The position numbers and the translations under genes are program-made. The notes below the pieces were generated by a model. That model searched no databases and was not told the DNA's origin. It saw nothing but the letters and a program-made list of their open reading frames with translations. Positions 8,123 through 17,024 of a DNA stretch of 64,000 nucleotides are shown here, one piece after another. Origin of the DNA: Pseudomonas fluorescens NCIMB 11764 (lineage in GTDB: Bacteria; Pseudomonadota; Gammaproteobacteria; Pseudomonadales; Pseudomonadaceae); assembly GCF_000293885.2 (NCBI RefSeq), contig NZ_CP010945.1:3554001-3618000 (forward strand), given 5' to 3'. The number at the start of each line of letters is the position of its first letter. Within the stretch, counting starts at the first letter, position 1.

Positions 8123-9025
8123 ATGGATTTGCGTCATTTGCGGTATTTCCTGGCGGTGGCCGAGGAAGGTCATTTTGGCCGGGCAGCCCAGCGTCTGCAC
8201 ATCGTGCAGTCGGCGCTGAGCATGCAGATCCGCGCCTTGGAAGAAGAGCTCGGCGGTCCGTTATTCCTGCGCACCAGTCGTCGCGTCGAGCTCACCGAAG
8301 CCGGGATCCTGTTGCGTGCCGAGGCGCAGCGCACCCTCGATCAGGCGGCGCATGCCCAGCGTGTGGTGCAGCGCTCGTTGCGCGGGGAGATGGGCACGGT
8401 GCGGATCGGCTTCGCTGGCAATGCGGTGTTCAGCGGGCGACTGATGGCTGACGTACGAGCTTTTCGCGCGGCGTACCCGGATGCGGAAGTCATCCTGCGC
8501 GAGCTGGCGCCACAACAACAGGTTGAAGCCATTCAGAACGGTCAGTTGGACCTGGGCTATGCGCCGAGTCATGGCGGTCAGGTGCACGACAATGACCTGT
8601 TATTCGAGCGAATCGGCACCTGGCCGCTGGTCGTCGCCTTGCCGGAGGATCATCCGCTGGCCATCCAGAAAACCTTGCGCGTGCCGATGCTCGCCGCCGA
8701 GTCGTTGATCATCTATGCCGCCCACGGCGCCGACGAATACATGCTGGCCGGGTTGCGCCGGGCGCTGGGTCGCGAGCCCAAGGTGCAACGGACCACCAGC
8801 ACCTTGAGCGTGCTGGCGCTGGTGGCCGCGGGCATGGGCGTCGCGATGGTGCCGGCGCCGTTGATGCAGGTCACGATCCCGGGCCTGACCTACCGCCCGT
8901 TCGACGACGTGGAACCGCACACCGACTTGCTGCTGATCAGTCGCGTCAACGAAATCGGCGGTGCGGTGCGGGCGTTTTTGCGGGTTGCGCATCAGGGTGG
9001 TTTGGCGGCTGCGACGCTTCGCTAG
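8123..9025 (+). CDS. LysR-type transcriptional regulator
   Basis: A 300-residue regulator with an N-terminal winged helix (MDLRHLRYFLAVAEEGHFGRAAQRLHI, residues 1-27, then ALSMQIRALEEELG) and a substrate-binding-like effector domain from about residue 90 (GTVRIGFAGNAVFSG). Length and layout are standard and the HTH is intact. It is divergent from the NTF2-permease-porin unit and converges on the flavin reductase gene with an 11-bp gap. Control of one or both aromatic units, with a pathway intermediate as co-inducer, is inferred. Confidence 0.92.
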   Translation: MDLRHLRYFLAVAEEGHFGRAAQRLHIVQSALSMQIRALEEELGGPLFLRTSRRVELTEAGILLRAEAQRTLDQAAHAQRVVQRSLRGEMGTVRIGFAGNAVFSGRLMADVRAFRAAYPDAEVILRELAPQQQVEAIQNGQLDLGYAPSHGGQVHDNDLLFERIGTWPLVVALPEDHPLAIQKTLRVPMLAAESLIIYAAHGADEYMLAGLRRALGREPKVQRTTSTLSVLALVAAGMGVAMVPAPLMQVTIPGLTYRPFDDVEPHTDLLLISRVNEIGGAVRAFLRVAHQGGLAAATLR

Positions 9026-9036
9026 TGTGGGGTGCG

Positions 9037-9519
9037 TCAAGCCGCATTCAGCTTTCCGTATTGGCCAGAGAAGAACAACAGCGGTCGCGCCTGTGCCGCC
9101 TCGACAAGTTCGATCACTTCAGCGATGTACAACTGGTGATCGCCGGCGGCATGGATCTGCACCACCCGGGCAACAATGTGCGCCAGGCTGCCTTCGATGA
9201 TTGGCACGCCCTGAAGCTTGTTCATGGCCACGTCCAGTCCCTCCACGGCGCGGCCGGCAAAGTGGCCACTGATGTGCTCCTGTTGTTCGGTGAGGAAATT
9301 CACGCCGTAACAGTCGCCTTGCTTGATGTGTTTGCAGAAGCGTGACTCGTTCTTGATCGACACCAGGATCAGTTGCGGCTCCAGCGACACCGACAGGAAG
9401 GCATTGGCCGTCATGCCTGCGGCTTCATTTTCTCGTTCGTAGGTCACCACGGTGACCCCGGTGGCAAAGCGGCCCATCACGCGGCGAAACTTGGCGGCGT
9501 CATTGTGTGCATCGTTCAT
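9037..9519 (-). CDS. flavin reductase of a two-component monooxygenase (short form)
   Basis: A 160-residue member of the HpaC/flavin-reductase family. Visible blocks are FRRVMGRFATGVTVVTY (residues about 9-25), GMTANAFLSVSLEPQLILVSI with the conserved T-A-N-x-F-x-S-V-S-L flavin site, and DHQLYIAEVIEL, here as GDHQLYI. It would reduce FMN or FAD with NAD(P)H and pass it to the oxygenase encoded just upstream. The second of two ATG codons (9519) is chosen because GGGGA is six bases before it and directly abuts the first. It has no C-terminal regulatory domain, unlike the reductase at 43922. Confidence 0.87.
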   Translation of the reverse strand: MNDAHNDAAKFRRVMGRFATGVTVVTYERENEAAGMTANAFLSVSLEPQLILVSIKNESRFCKHIKQGDCYGVNFLTEQQEHISGHFAGRAVEGLDVAMNKLQGVPIIEGSLAHIVARVVQIHAAGDHQLYIAEVIELVEAAQARPLLFFSGQYGKLNAA

Positions 9520-9576
9520 GGTCATTCCCCATTGGTTTGCAAGCGGTCAGTACGCCTGACCGCGCGAGTCGTGCAA

Positions 9577-10794
9577 TCACACCAGCGGTGTGTTCGCCTC
9601 TTTGCCACACAGGATTCTTCCGAACAGCTCCAGGTTGGTGGAGGTGCACACCACGCCATGCAGGTTGGCTACCCTGGCGTCGCGCCACAGTCGATTGAAT
9701 GGGTTGGCACTGCCAGCCAGGGAACCGCCGCTGGCTGTGGCCAACAGGTCGACACCTTCCCAGATCAACTGACTGGCATAACCGGTGTCGCGACGAATGC
9801 GCGCGCGAGTCTGCCGGTCCATCGTGGTGCCGGCAGCGGCGCAGGCGTCGATTTCATCTACACAACGCTCCACCACCAAGCGCGCAGCGTCGAGCTTGGC
9901 CGAGGCTTCACCCACCTGCAGGTGAGTGACGGCGGCCTCGTCCTGTTGGCTGTACCAGGTGTACTGGATGCCGCGACCAGGCAGTTTGGCGAGGAAAGTT
10001 TCCAGGGCGGCCTTGGCGATGCCCAAGGCCGGAAACACAAGGATAATGGCCAGCAACGGGATGAACGCGCCGCGATACAGCGCTTCACCTTGCAAATGGG
10101 TGGAGGCATATTCGCCGGCGATGGCTTTGGACACCGAAGCAATACGCTCATCGGGCACGAACAGATTTTTCACCGACACCGAGGTGCTGCCGCTGCCGCG
10201 CAGCGCCATGGTGTCCCAGTCGTGCAGCAACGTGATGTCTTCAATCGGAATGAGCGCCAAGCCCTGGTCCACGGTTTCACCGGCTTCATTGACGATGGGA
10301 ATCCCGAGCAGGTCCCACTGAGCGTGATACACGCCGCTGTTGAAACCCCACAGGCCTTCCTCGATGAGGATACCGCCGGCCACGCGCTTGACCTGGGCCT
10401 TGCGCGGCGACAGCACGCCACTGCTGCGCACCTTGCCGCCACTGGCGAAGATCGGGTCACTGACGGTTTTGGAATACAAGGTGGCGAGCATCCAGTTGCA
10501 GATATTGATCAGGGCGCAGGCCCAGCCCGCCGACCCATCGCCACGACCGATTTCACTGACTACTTCCATGTAGGTTCTGACGCTGGTTTGCAGACCGCCA
10601 TGCTGGCGTGGAATCATCAGGTCGAAGGCGCCGATGGCGTCAAGATCGTTCACGGTATTCTCGGGCAGACGCGCCAATTCATCGACTTCACGGGTACGCG
10701 AGCGCAGGGTTGCGACAAGACCGCTGGCGCGAGCGATCAAATCGTTGCTATCCACTTGGGCGTTGACAGTTACGTTGGCGAGGAGGGAATTCAT
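9577..10794 (-). CDS. group D flavin-dependent monooxygenase, acyl-CoA-dehydrogenase-like oxygenase
   Basis: A 405-residue protein with the acyl-CoA dehydrogenase fold used by reduced-flavin-dependent hydroxylases such as HsaA and the C2 component of Acinetobacter p-hydroxyphenylacetate hydroxylase. Blocks include LARLPENTVNDLDAIGAF, MIPRQHGG, EIGRGDGSAGWA, MALRGSGSTSV and the C-terminal GGSLAGSANPFNRLWRDAR. The motif with ...GS-STS.. and absence of a catalytic Glu base are as in these oxygenases. ATG at 10794 has AGGAAAA upstream. The matching reductase gene follows 57 bp downstream. It should ortho-hydroxylate a phenol to a catechol for the extradiol enzyme at 18751; substrate unknown. It is divergent from a TetR gene. 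Confidence 0.83.
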   Translation of the reverse strand: MNSLLANVTVNAQVDSNDLIARASGLVATLRSRTREVDELARLPENTVNDLDAIGAFDLMIPRQHGGLQTSVRTYMEVVSEIGRGDGSAGWACALINICNWMLATLYSKTVSDPIFASGGKVRSSGVLSPRKAQVKRVAGGILIEEGLWGFNSGVYHAQWDLLGIPIVNEAGETVDQGLALIPIEDITLLHDWDTMALRGSGSTSVSVKNLFVPDERIASVSKAIAGEYASTHLQGEALYRGAFIPLLAIILVFPALGIAKAALETFLAKLPGRGIQYTWYSQQDEAAVTHLQVGEASAKLDAARLVVERCVDEIDACAAAGTTMDRQTRARIRRDTGYASQLIWEGVDLLATASGGSLAGSANPFNRLWRDARVANLHGVVCTSTNLELFGRILCGKEANTPLV

Positions 10795-10840
10795 GGCTTT
10801 TCCTGTTATTGAGATTATTGGATGAGCTTCTGACACAATA

Positions 10841-10862
10841 GTGACGAATCTGTCACGGTGAC
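10841..10862. promoter_or_regulatory. candidate TetR operator
   Basis: In the 158-bp space between the oxygenase and TetR genes, three GTGAC/GTCAC half-sites alternate: GTGAC, 6 nt, GTCAC, 1 nt, GTGAC, and GTGACGAAT occurs twice as a direct repeat. Just beyond lies an AT-rich tract (10865-10915) suited to a promoter. A TetR dimer binding here could control both genes. Confidence 0.5.
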
Positions 10863-10952
10863 GAATTCGATATTAATAGAAATATATTTTTTTAGTAAAG
10901 ATATAAATTCATCTATTCGCCCGTGCGATTCGAGGCGAAAAGGCATAACGCA

Positions 10953-11633
10953 ATGGAAATTATGGCAACACAGACAATCGAGTTGGACGCACCGCTGGAT
11001 CACCGCAGCGTCACCGCCCAGCGCAAGCGCGATGCGATGCGCGCGCGGATACTATCGGCGACCATGGATTTACTGGAGGACCCGTCGAAGGTTTCAGTTA
11101 CCATCGAAGACGTGGCACGGGTGGCGAACATTTCCCGAGGCGCTTTCTACAAACACTTTGCTTCGCTGGAGGAGGCCGTGGCCGCCATCGGCCAGGAAGC
11201 CACCGACGGCATGACGTTGCACATCCTGCCGGTGTATGACGTGCTGACCCATCCGCTGGAGCGCATCAGCACGGCGATGCGCCTGTTTTTGCTGCGCGCC
11301 CACACCGACCGGCGTTGGGCGGCGTTTTTCCTGCGGGCGGATTTGGTCCAGGACCAATCGATCCTGCTCAAGTACGTGCTGGCCGACCTGCAGGCGGGGC
11401 GCGATGCAGGCCTGCTTGACCTGCCCTCGATGCAGGCCGGGGTCGACGCGTTGATTGGCGCGACCCTGGAAGGGGTGCGAAGCATGAACCAGCGCCGGGT
11501 CGACGACCCGCAGGCTTACATCGACGCGGTCATTCTGATGGTGCTGCGCGGTTTTGGCGTGGAGAACATGTCGGCGCATGAGGCCGTGACGTTTTCCCGG
11601 TCCTACCTGCAAACGCAAGCTCAGGTCGACTGA
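10953..11633 (+). CDS. TetR/AcrR-family transcriptional regulator
   Basis: A 226-residue regulator from the ATG at 10953, which has AAAAGG about nine bases upstream. The N-terminal HTH is clear: RARILSATMDLLED, then VTIEDVARVANISRGAFYKHFASLEEA, the standard TetR recognition helix. The C-terminal ligand-binding half is divergent and helical (LERISTAMRLFLLRAH, AGVDALIGATLEGVRSM). It is divergent from the oxygenase-reductase pair, which it most likely represses until a substrate or intermediate binds. It converges on the ABC ATPase gene with a 4-bp gap. Confidence 0.9.
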   Translation: MEIMATQTIELDAPLDHRSVTAQRKRDAMRARILSATMDLLEDPSKVSVTIEDVARVANISRGAFYKHFASLEEAVAAIGQEATDGMTLHILPVYDVLTHPLERISTAMRLFLLRAHTDRRWAAFFLRADLVQDQSILLKYVLADLQAGRDAGLLDLPSMQAGVDALIGATLEGVRSMNQRRVDDPQAYIDAVILMVLRGFGVENMSAHEAVTFSRSYLQTQAQVD

Positions 11634-11637
11634 ACCC

Positions 11638-12411
11638 TCAATCGTGCCAGCAGCGATACCAGCCGTTTTTCTCGCTGATGTGCAACGGCGTCTCGTAGAG
11701 GTCCGACAGGTGTGCGCTGGTCAAGAGTTCCGATTTAGGGCCATCGGCAACAATCTGCCCCTGCCTGATCAACACCACGCGCTCGATTTCCGGAATGATC
11801 TCGTCGACGTGGTGGGTGGTAATCAGCAGCGCGCGACCCTCACTGCAAAAGCCGCGCAACAGCGTCAGCATGGCCAGGCTCGCGCCCATGTCGAGGCCGT
11901 TGGCCGGTTCGTCGAAAATCAGCGCCTGGGGTTCATGCACCAGTGCTCGGGCGAGCAACAGGCGCCTTTTCTGCCCGGTGGACAGGCGCTGGAACATGCA
12001 GGATTCATCGTGTGAAATCCCCAGCCTGGCCATCATCGCGCGCGCCTGCTCGCGCTGCAGTTCGGTAGGCTGCAAGTGTTCATGAGCGCCAATGGCACCG
12101 AAAAAACCGGACACCACCACGTCCAGCGCGCTGGTGTATGGCGTGTAATCTTCCTGCAGGTCCTGAGACACGAAACCGATCCTGTTGCGCAGTTGCCACA
12201 GGTTCAGGGTCTCGCTGCCGAACAGCTTCAAATAGCTGCCGTCCTGAGCGACGGGGTAGAGTTCCCGGTTGATCAATTTCAGTAAGGTGCTTTTCCCCGC
12301 ACCGTTGGGGCCGAGAATCGCCACGCGCTCCTGCGGGCCGATGTTCAGGGACAACTGGTCCAGCACTCGGGTCTGTTGCTGATACGCCGTGACTTGATGC
12401 AGTTCGATCAT
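11638..12411 (-). CDS. orphan ABC transporter ATP-binding protein
   Basis: A 257-residue single ATPase domain with intact Walker A (GPNGAGKST, about residues 34-42), Q-loop (FVSQDL), signature LSTGQKRR, Walker B ALIFDEP and the switch His in TTHH. It resembles the ModF/YlmA class of cytosolic ABC ATPases that lack a dedicated permease. No permease or binding protein gene adjoins it. AAGG lies eight bases before the ATG. It is transcribed in the same direction as the chemoreceptor gene upstream with a 39-bp gap, but a functional link is not evident. It interrupts the aromatic cluster. Role unknown. Confidence 0.88.
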   Translation of the reverse strand: MIELHQVTAYQQQTRVLDQLSLNIGPQERVAILGPNGAGKSTLLKLINRELYPVAQDGSYLKLFGSETLNLWQLRNRIGFVSQDLQEDYTPYTSALDVVVSGFFGAIGAHEHLQPTELQREQARAMMARLGISHDESCMFQRLSTGQKRRLLLARALVHEPQALIFDEPANGLDMGASLAMLTLLRGFCSEGRALLITTHHVDEIIPEIERVVLIRQGQIVADGPKSELLTSAHLSDLYETPLHISEKNGWYRCWHD

Positions 12412-12450
12412 GTGAAAAACCTTGCAGGAAAAGAGGCAGAAATAGCCGGG

Positions 12451-14076
12451 CTAAATGCGAAATCTGTCGATGTGTCCACGTAGCCCTGCGGCCAAGTGTG
12501 ACAACTCTTCGCTGGTCGAGTGTATCTGTACAGCGCTGTTCGAGCTTTGCAACGACAGATCGCGAATATTGACCAGGCTGCGGTCGATTTCCCGAGACGC
12601 CAGTGCCTGTTGTTCTGAAGCGCTGGCGATGACCACGTTCATCTGGCTGATCGTCTCCACGGCAACGGTGACCTCTTGCAGGGCCGAGTACGCTTCCCGG
12701 GCAATGCCCAAGGTCGAATGGACACGCTCGGTGCTCAGCTGCATGGACGACAGCGCGTGTGTCGCCACGCTGCGCACCGAGCTGACCATCTGCTCGATTT
12801 CGCCCGTCGATTGCTGGGTCCTGAAGGCCAGCGCCCTGACTTCCTCGGCGACCACTGCAAAGCCGCGACCCGCTTCGCCAGCCCGGGCAGCTTCAATGGC
12901 GGCGTTGAGGGCCAGCAGGTTGGTCTGTTCGGCGATCGAGCGTATCACCTCCAGCACCCGGTTGATCCCGGTCACACTGCTCGCCAGTTCCTGGACCCGA
13001 TCTGCGGTAATCGAAATGCCCTCGGTCAACAGCGAGAGCGATTCGAGGGTCTGCATGACCCGGGATTTGCCGGTTTGCGCCGCGCTGTCCGTGGTCCGTG
13101 AAGCCAGGGCGGTAGCCGATGCGTGCCTTGCCACTTCATCAACAGCGGCGGTCATTTCATTGACTGCCGTGGCGGCTTGTTCGATTTCCTGGTTCTGTTG
13201 CTGAAGCCCGCTGGTCGTTGTCGCGATCACGCCATGAAATTGTTGTGAAGACAGCGCCAGCCGGGTGGATGAGTCGGTGATGCGCAGGACCGTGTCGTGA
13301 AGATGAACCTGCATGGTCTTCAACGCCTGGAGCAATAAGGCCGGTTCGTCCTTGCCCGTATCGTTGATGGCGGATGTCAGGTCGCCGCGTGCGATGTTCT
13401 GCGCAACCTTGAGCGCATCGAGCAGTGGCTGGTTGATGCTTCGGGTGTAGAAGGTCGCCAGCAGTACTGTCAACAGAGCGGCGAGGGCAATGGCCGCAAC
13501 CACGCCTGTCACCACGCGCTGGCGGGTTTGTTGTTCAAGCTCGGCCACCAGTTGATATTGCTGCAGATAGAAATCCTGCAATTGACTGGAGCGTGCGCCC
13601 AGTTCCATGGCGAACTTGTCGATCGGGCCGTTGAGAATGTCAGTGGCTGCCTGGCGCTGGCCTTCGCCTGCCAGGCGGATCACTTCAAGCTGTTCATGTC
13701 GGAACGCCGTTGAAGCGTCCAGATAACGTTGAAAAATCTGCCGTTCCGAGGGCTGCCGAAGTTGCGCAGTGAACGCCTCTTGCTGCTGGCGCACGGTGTC
13801 GAGAACTTCCATCAGCGAATGCTGGTTGGCTGCCATGGCGGCCGGGTCCTGCAGGACGACCATGCGGAAGGTCATGATCCCGGCTCGATCCTCTGCGTTG
13901 TTCAGCGCTGCCAGACGAATGATCCCCGGCACCCAGACCTCTCTGATCGCGTCGGCCTGCACGCTCATCTGCTTGACCATGGCCAGCGAGAACAATCCCA
14001 GCAGCAGGACAACCACGCCGAACAGGCCAAAGCCGAAGATTGAGCGGGGTGCCAATTTCATTTTTCTGAAAAACAA
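12451..14076 (-). CDS. methyl-accepting chemotaxis protein with 4HB-type sensor
   Basis: A 541-residue receptor. Membrane helices lie at about residues 13-36 and 190-212 and enclose a helical periplasmic sensor of about 150 residues of the four-helix-bundle type. A HAMP domain follows ([20 protein letters not shown]), then the signalling domain with its conserved hairpin tip ([18 protein letters not shown]). The start is TTG at 14076: GAGGAAAA lies seven bases upstream, whereas the internal ATG at 14061 has no ribosome site. No C-terminal CheR-binding pentapeptide is seen. Being inside an aromatic cluster suggests sensing an aromatic substrate, but ligand identity is not readable. Confidence 0.92.
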   Translation of the reverse strand: MFFRKMKLAPRSIFGFGLFGVVVLLLGLFSLAMVKQMSVQADAIREVWVPGIIRLAALNNAEDRAGIMTFRMVVLQDPAAMAANQHSLMEVLDTVRQQQEAFTAQLRQPSERQIFQRYLDASTAFRHEQLEVIRLAGEGQRQAATDILNGPIDKFAMELGARSSQLQDFYLQQYQLVAELEQQTRQRVVTGVVAAIALAALLTVLLATFYTRSINQPLLDALKVAQNIARGDLTSAINDTGKDEPALLLQALKTMQVHLHDTVLRITDSSTRLALSSQQFHGVIATTTSGLQQQNQEIEQAATAVNEMTAAVDEVARHASATALASRTTDSAAQTGKSRVMQTLESLSLLTEGISITADRVQELASSVTGINRVLEVIRSIAEQTNLLALNAAIEAARAGEAGRGFAVVAEEVRALAFRTQQSTGEIEQMVSSVRSVATHALSSMQLSTERVHSTLGIAREAYSALQEVTVAVETISQMNVVIASASEQQALASREIDRSLVNIRDLSLQSSNSAVQIHSTSEELSHLAAGLRGHIDRFRI

Positions 14077-14158
14077 CGGATTTTCCTCAAAGAAGAAATG
14101 ATTTGGCGCCAGCTTGTGGCCGGCGCCGTTGTTTTAACGAAACGCTATGGGAGAGTTC

Positions 14159-14239
14159 AGTGCCGAGTGTTCGTGGCACTCGGCACTGGCATGCACCCCC
14201 TGTGCATGACGGGGCGTTTTACTGCATGCACAAACGCCC
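14159..14239. promoter_or_regulatory. three nested inverted repeats between MFS and chemoreceptor genes
   Basis: This 202-bp gap holds a perfect 11-bp inverted repeat AGTGCCGAGTG/CACTCGGCACT (14159-14187), then CATGCAC/GTGCATG, then GGGCGTTT/AAACGCCC (14212-14239). None has a good T run on the minus strand. They could be intrinsic or factor-dependent terminators after the MFS gene, or operators for the chemoreceptor promoter. Confidence 0.4.
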
Positions 14240-14278
14240 ATTCCGACATCCTGTCGCTCCCCGAAAGGAGTGAATGAG

Positions 14279-15535
14279 TCAAACGCTGTCGATGCCCTCG
14301 GCGGCCGGAGCAGAAACCCTGGCCGGTGCGGTTTCGCGCAGGCAGGTGGCGACCAGCAGCCCGACCAGCACAGCGCCGAGTGCCAGATACATGGTGTTTT
14401 CGATGCCATGGTGCTGGGCGATATAACCGGCGATGGCCGGCGCGACGCCGCCACCGAAAATCTCGCCGATGCCGACTACCAGGCCGGTGGCGGTGGAGGT
14501 CAGCGCCGCTGGAACCGACTCGCTGGTCAGCGGCCCGACGGTCATGCAGATCATGCTGAAGTTGAAAAAAATAGTCAGGAACAGCAGCGCGAACAGTTTC
14601 ACCGGCTCGGCACCCGTGCCCATCAGCAGCCACAGGAACACCCCGGTGGCCACGAACGAGATGAGCACCACCGGTTTGCGGCCGATACGGTCCGACACTG
14701 CCGGCATGATCAACTGCCCGAGAAAACCACCGAGGCCGATGGCCGACATCACAAAGCCCATCTGCTGCACTTGCAGGTGCAGATAGTCCATCAGGTAGTT
14801 GGGCATCATCACGCTGATGACGAACAGGCAGGTGAGCATGCAGAACATGCCGACGATATTCAGCCACACATTGCGAAAGCGCAGGGCATCCAGCCAGCCC
14901 GGTTGATCAGCGGCGGTGCGGCTTTTGGCTTTTTGCGGCGTGGCGGTGCGGGTTTCCCGCAGGTAGCGGTACATCGCCACAGCCAATAGGAAACCCGGCA
15001 GCGAGACGATCACGAACACCCAGCGCCAGGACGGCACCACCAACAGCAACTGCGTGGCCAGAATCGGTGCAAGCCCCAGGCCCATGATCGGGAAGAACGC
15101 CTGTTGAATGCCGATGTTCATGCCGCGTCGGGCCGGGTGCGAAGATTCCGCCGTGGCCGCCAGCGCCGTTGGGGTGAAGGCGCCTTCGGAGATGCCCATG
15201 ATCGCCCGAATCAGCATCAAACCGCCGATACCGGTGGCCAGACCGGAAAGCCCCGCAAGCAACGAAAACACCAGCACCGCAGGGATCAGCACCTTGCGCC
15301 GGCCGATTCGGTCGGACAGTCGGCCCATGAAAATCGAAGAAATGCCCCAGGCCAGGCCCAGGATGGCGGTCACATTACCGAGGTCCTGATAATCCAGGCC
15401 GAGGTCTTTCATCATTACCGGGAACAGCGGCAGGATGATGAACCGGTCCAGGCCCACCAGGCCGAAACCCAGTGCCAGCAAGGCCACCGCTTTGAACTCG
15501 TAGCGAACATCCCACGCATGCTTATTGTTGTTCAT
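14279..15535 (-). CDS. MFS transporter, probable aromatic/organic acid uptake
   Basis: A 418-residue inner-membrane protein with twelve predicted helices in two repeats. The loop motif GRLSDRIGRRKV in the N-half and SDRIGRKPVV in the C-half are the duplicated MFS signatures. The N-terminus (ALLALGFGLVGLDRF) carries a charged Asp-Arg pair in helix 1. It lies 60 bp downstream of porin copy 2, both minus strand, repeating the MFS-plus-barrel pairing at 4575-7329, and is probably the permease for the 15.6-20.6 kb operon (porin, hydroxylase, dioxygenase, FAH enzyme). Exact substrate not determinable. Confidence 0.87.
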   Translation of the reverse strand: MNNNKHAWDVRYEFKAVALLALGFGLVGLDRFIILPLFPVMMKDLGLDYQDLGNVTAILGLAWGISSIFMGRLSDRIGRRKVLIPAVLVFSLLAGLSGLATGIGGLMLIRAIMGISEGAFTPTALAATAESSHPARRGMNIGIQQAFFPIMGLGLAPILATQLLLVVPSWRWVFVIVSLPGFLLAVAMYRYLRETRTATPQKAKSRTAADQPGWLDALRFRNVWLNIVGMFCMLTCLFVISVMMPNYLMDYLHLQVQQMGFVMSAIGLGGFLGQLIMPAVSDRIGRKPVVLISFVATGVFLWLLMGTGAEPVKLFALLFLTIFFNFSMICMTVGPLTSESVPAALTSTATGLVVGIGEIFGGGVAPAIAGYIAQHHGIENTMYLALGAVLVGLLVATCLRETAPARVSAPAAEGIDSV

Positions 15536-15595
15536 GGTTGTTACTCGGATGGAGTTGAGGAGGGCAGCCGCCTCAGTGACGCGACTGCCACGGGC

Positions 15596-16957
15596 TTAGA
15601 AATAAACCAGCGCTTCGACCAGCCCGGTCAGTTGCGTGCGGTCACGCCCGGCGCCGAACGGGTGGTCATCGGCATCGCCATCGAACACGTCGTAGCGCAC
15701 TTCGGGACGCAGCGAGATGTACTTGTTCAGGTCATAACGCAGGCCGGCGGTGACGGCATTGAAGTTGCCGCGGGCGGTGGAGGCGGGCAGCAGGATGAAA
15801 CCGTCCGGGTCGGCGAAATGCTCGGCGCGCACCGAGTACGAAAGGTCCGGCCGCTGCTGGTAAGTCAGCACCGCGTTCGCGCCCCACCAATGCGCGCCAT
15901 CGAAACCGGGGCCGTTGATGATGTCGACGGTGCTGGCTTTGCCGTCGCCGTCCTGATGGCCGTAGACCACTTCGGCGCCCATCGACCAGTTCGAGTCGAA
16001 GCGATGCCAGCCGTTAAGCGAGTGCTGCTGTTTGAATTGGCCGTTTGCCGACACCAGGCGCGAGGTCGGCGCCTGCACATCGCTGAAGCTGTCGTTCTGT
16101 TCATCGCCGAGGATGAATTCATAATCGATCCAGGTCTGCATGTCGGCGGTGCGCCAGCGCACCGCACCCATCAGCGACTTGCTGTCGTTGTTGTCGCGCA
16201 GGTTGTTCCAGCCCTGCACCACGCCCAGTTCCACACCGAGAATCCCCGACTCGCCGTTGTACAGGCGGGTGCCGAACTGGACGCCCCCCACCGTGCCGGG
16301 CTCGCTGACAAAGGCGTAGGTCTTGCTGGCGAACGGGTTGCGCGCGGCACGGATGTTCGGCGGGATTTCATAGCCGAGCGCCGGGCCGAATACCCCGGCC
16401 ATGGCGGTGATGCCGGGGCCGTAAGGCAAGTAAGCCGTGGCGGCGATGTTGGGAATGGCGAGGAATTTCTGTTTGTCACGCTGAGCCTTCGCCAGGTCGT
16501 CATCTCCCGGGGAGTTGACGTCCCAATGCATGTCCCAGCCTTGGGTACGGGCGAATTGCGCGTTGCGGCCGTAGTTCATTTCGAAGGTGAAGCCGAAGGA
16601 CGCTTCGGTCGGTGCCGGGCCGGGCAGGGGAGTAATGCGCGGGATCATGTCGCCCTTGAGTGCTTTGTCGACGAACAGGTGCAGGCCGCCCCATTCCAAG
16701 CCTTCATCGGCGAAGCCCACCAACGGCAGGTTGCTCAAGCCATCCTGACGCTCGTCGTGGGTCGAGCGGTTGTTGCGCGAGTAGCCAACGTCGAACAGAC
16801 CGGAGACCGTGATCCCGTAATCCTTTTCCAGCGTGTCGCCGAACAGGCTGCGAAACAGCGTGCCTTCGCCGGTCTCGGGCGTTTCTGCCGCGTGAACATT
16901 GAGCGTCGCGAAGGCGGCCAGAACCGCACCAAGGGTTTTCACTTTGATGGTGTGCAT
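15596..16957 (-). CDS. outer-membrane beta-barrel porin, BBP2/OmpL-like (copy 2)
   Basis: A 453-residue barrel with signal peptide (MHTIKVKTLGAVLAAFATLNVHA) and terminal VEALVYF. It is the paralog of the protein at 4575-5936, equal in length and alike along the whole chain (TGEGTLFRSLFGDTLEKDYGI versus the matching segment of copy 1; PGPAPTEASFGFTFE identical). Differences cluster in segments expected to be extracellular loops, suggesting related but different substrates. It sits between the MhpA-like hydroxylase and an MFS gene in a minus-strand operon. A shadow frame of 691 codons on the other strand has no ribosome site and is rejected. Confidence 0.85.
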   Translation of the reverse strand: MHTIKVKTLGAVLAAFATLNVHAAETPETGEGTLFRSLFGDTLEKDYGITVSGLFDVGYSRNNRSTHDERQDGLSNLPLVGFADEGLEWGGLHLFVDKALKGDMIPRITPLPGPAPTEASFGFTFEMNYGRNAQFARTQGWDMHWDVNSPGDDDLAKAQRDKQKFLAIPNIAATAYLPYGPGITAMAGVFGPALGYEIPPNIRAARNPFASKTYAFVSEPGTVGGVQFGTRLYNGESGILGVELGVVQGWNNLRDNNDSKSLMGAVRWRTADMQTWIDYEFILGDEQNDSFSDVQAPTSRLVSANGQFKQQHSLNGWHRFDSNWSMGAEVVYGHQDGDGKASTVDIINGPGFDGAHWWGANAVLTYQQRPDLSYSVRAEHFADPDGFILLPASTARGNFNAVTAGLRYDLNKYISLRPEVRYDVFDGDADDHPFGAGRDRTQLTGLVEALVYF

Positions 16958-17024
16958 TGTCTCTCTCTTGTTTTTATTGTCAGAGTTTCAGAGGAAAGGG
17001 GCGTCCATGCCCGGCAGATCGGTG

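Noticed and set aside
9373..10812. 479-codon + strand frame
   Set aside because: Antisense to the group D oxygenase; no start signals or recognisable domain.
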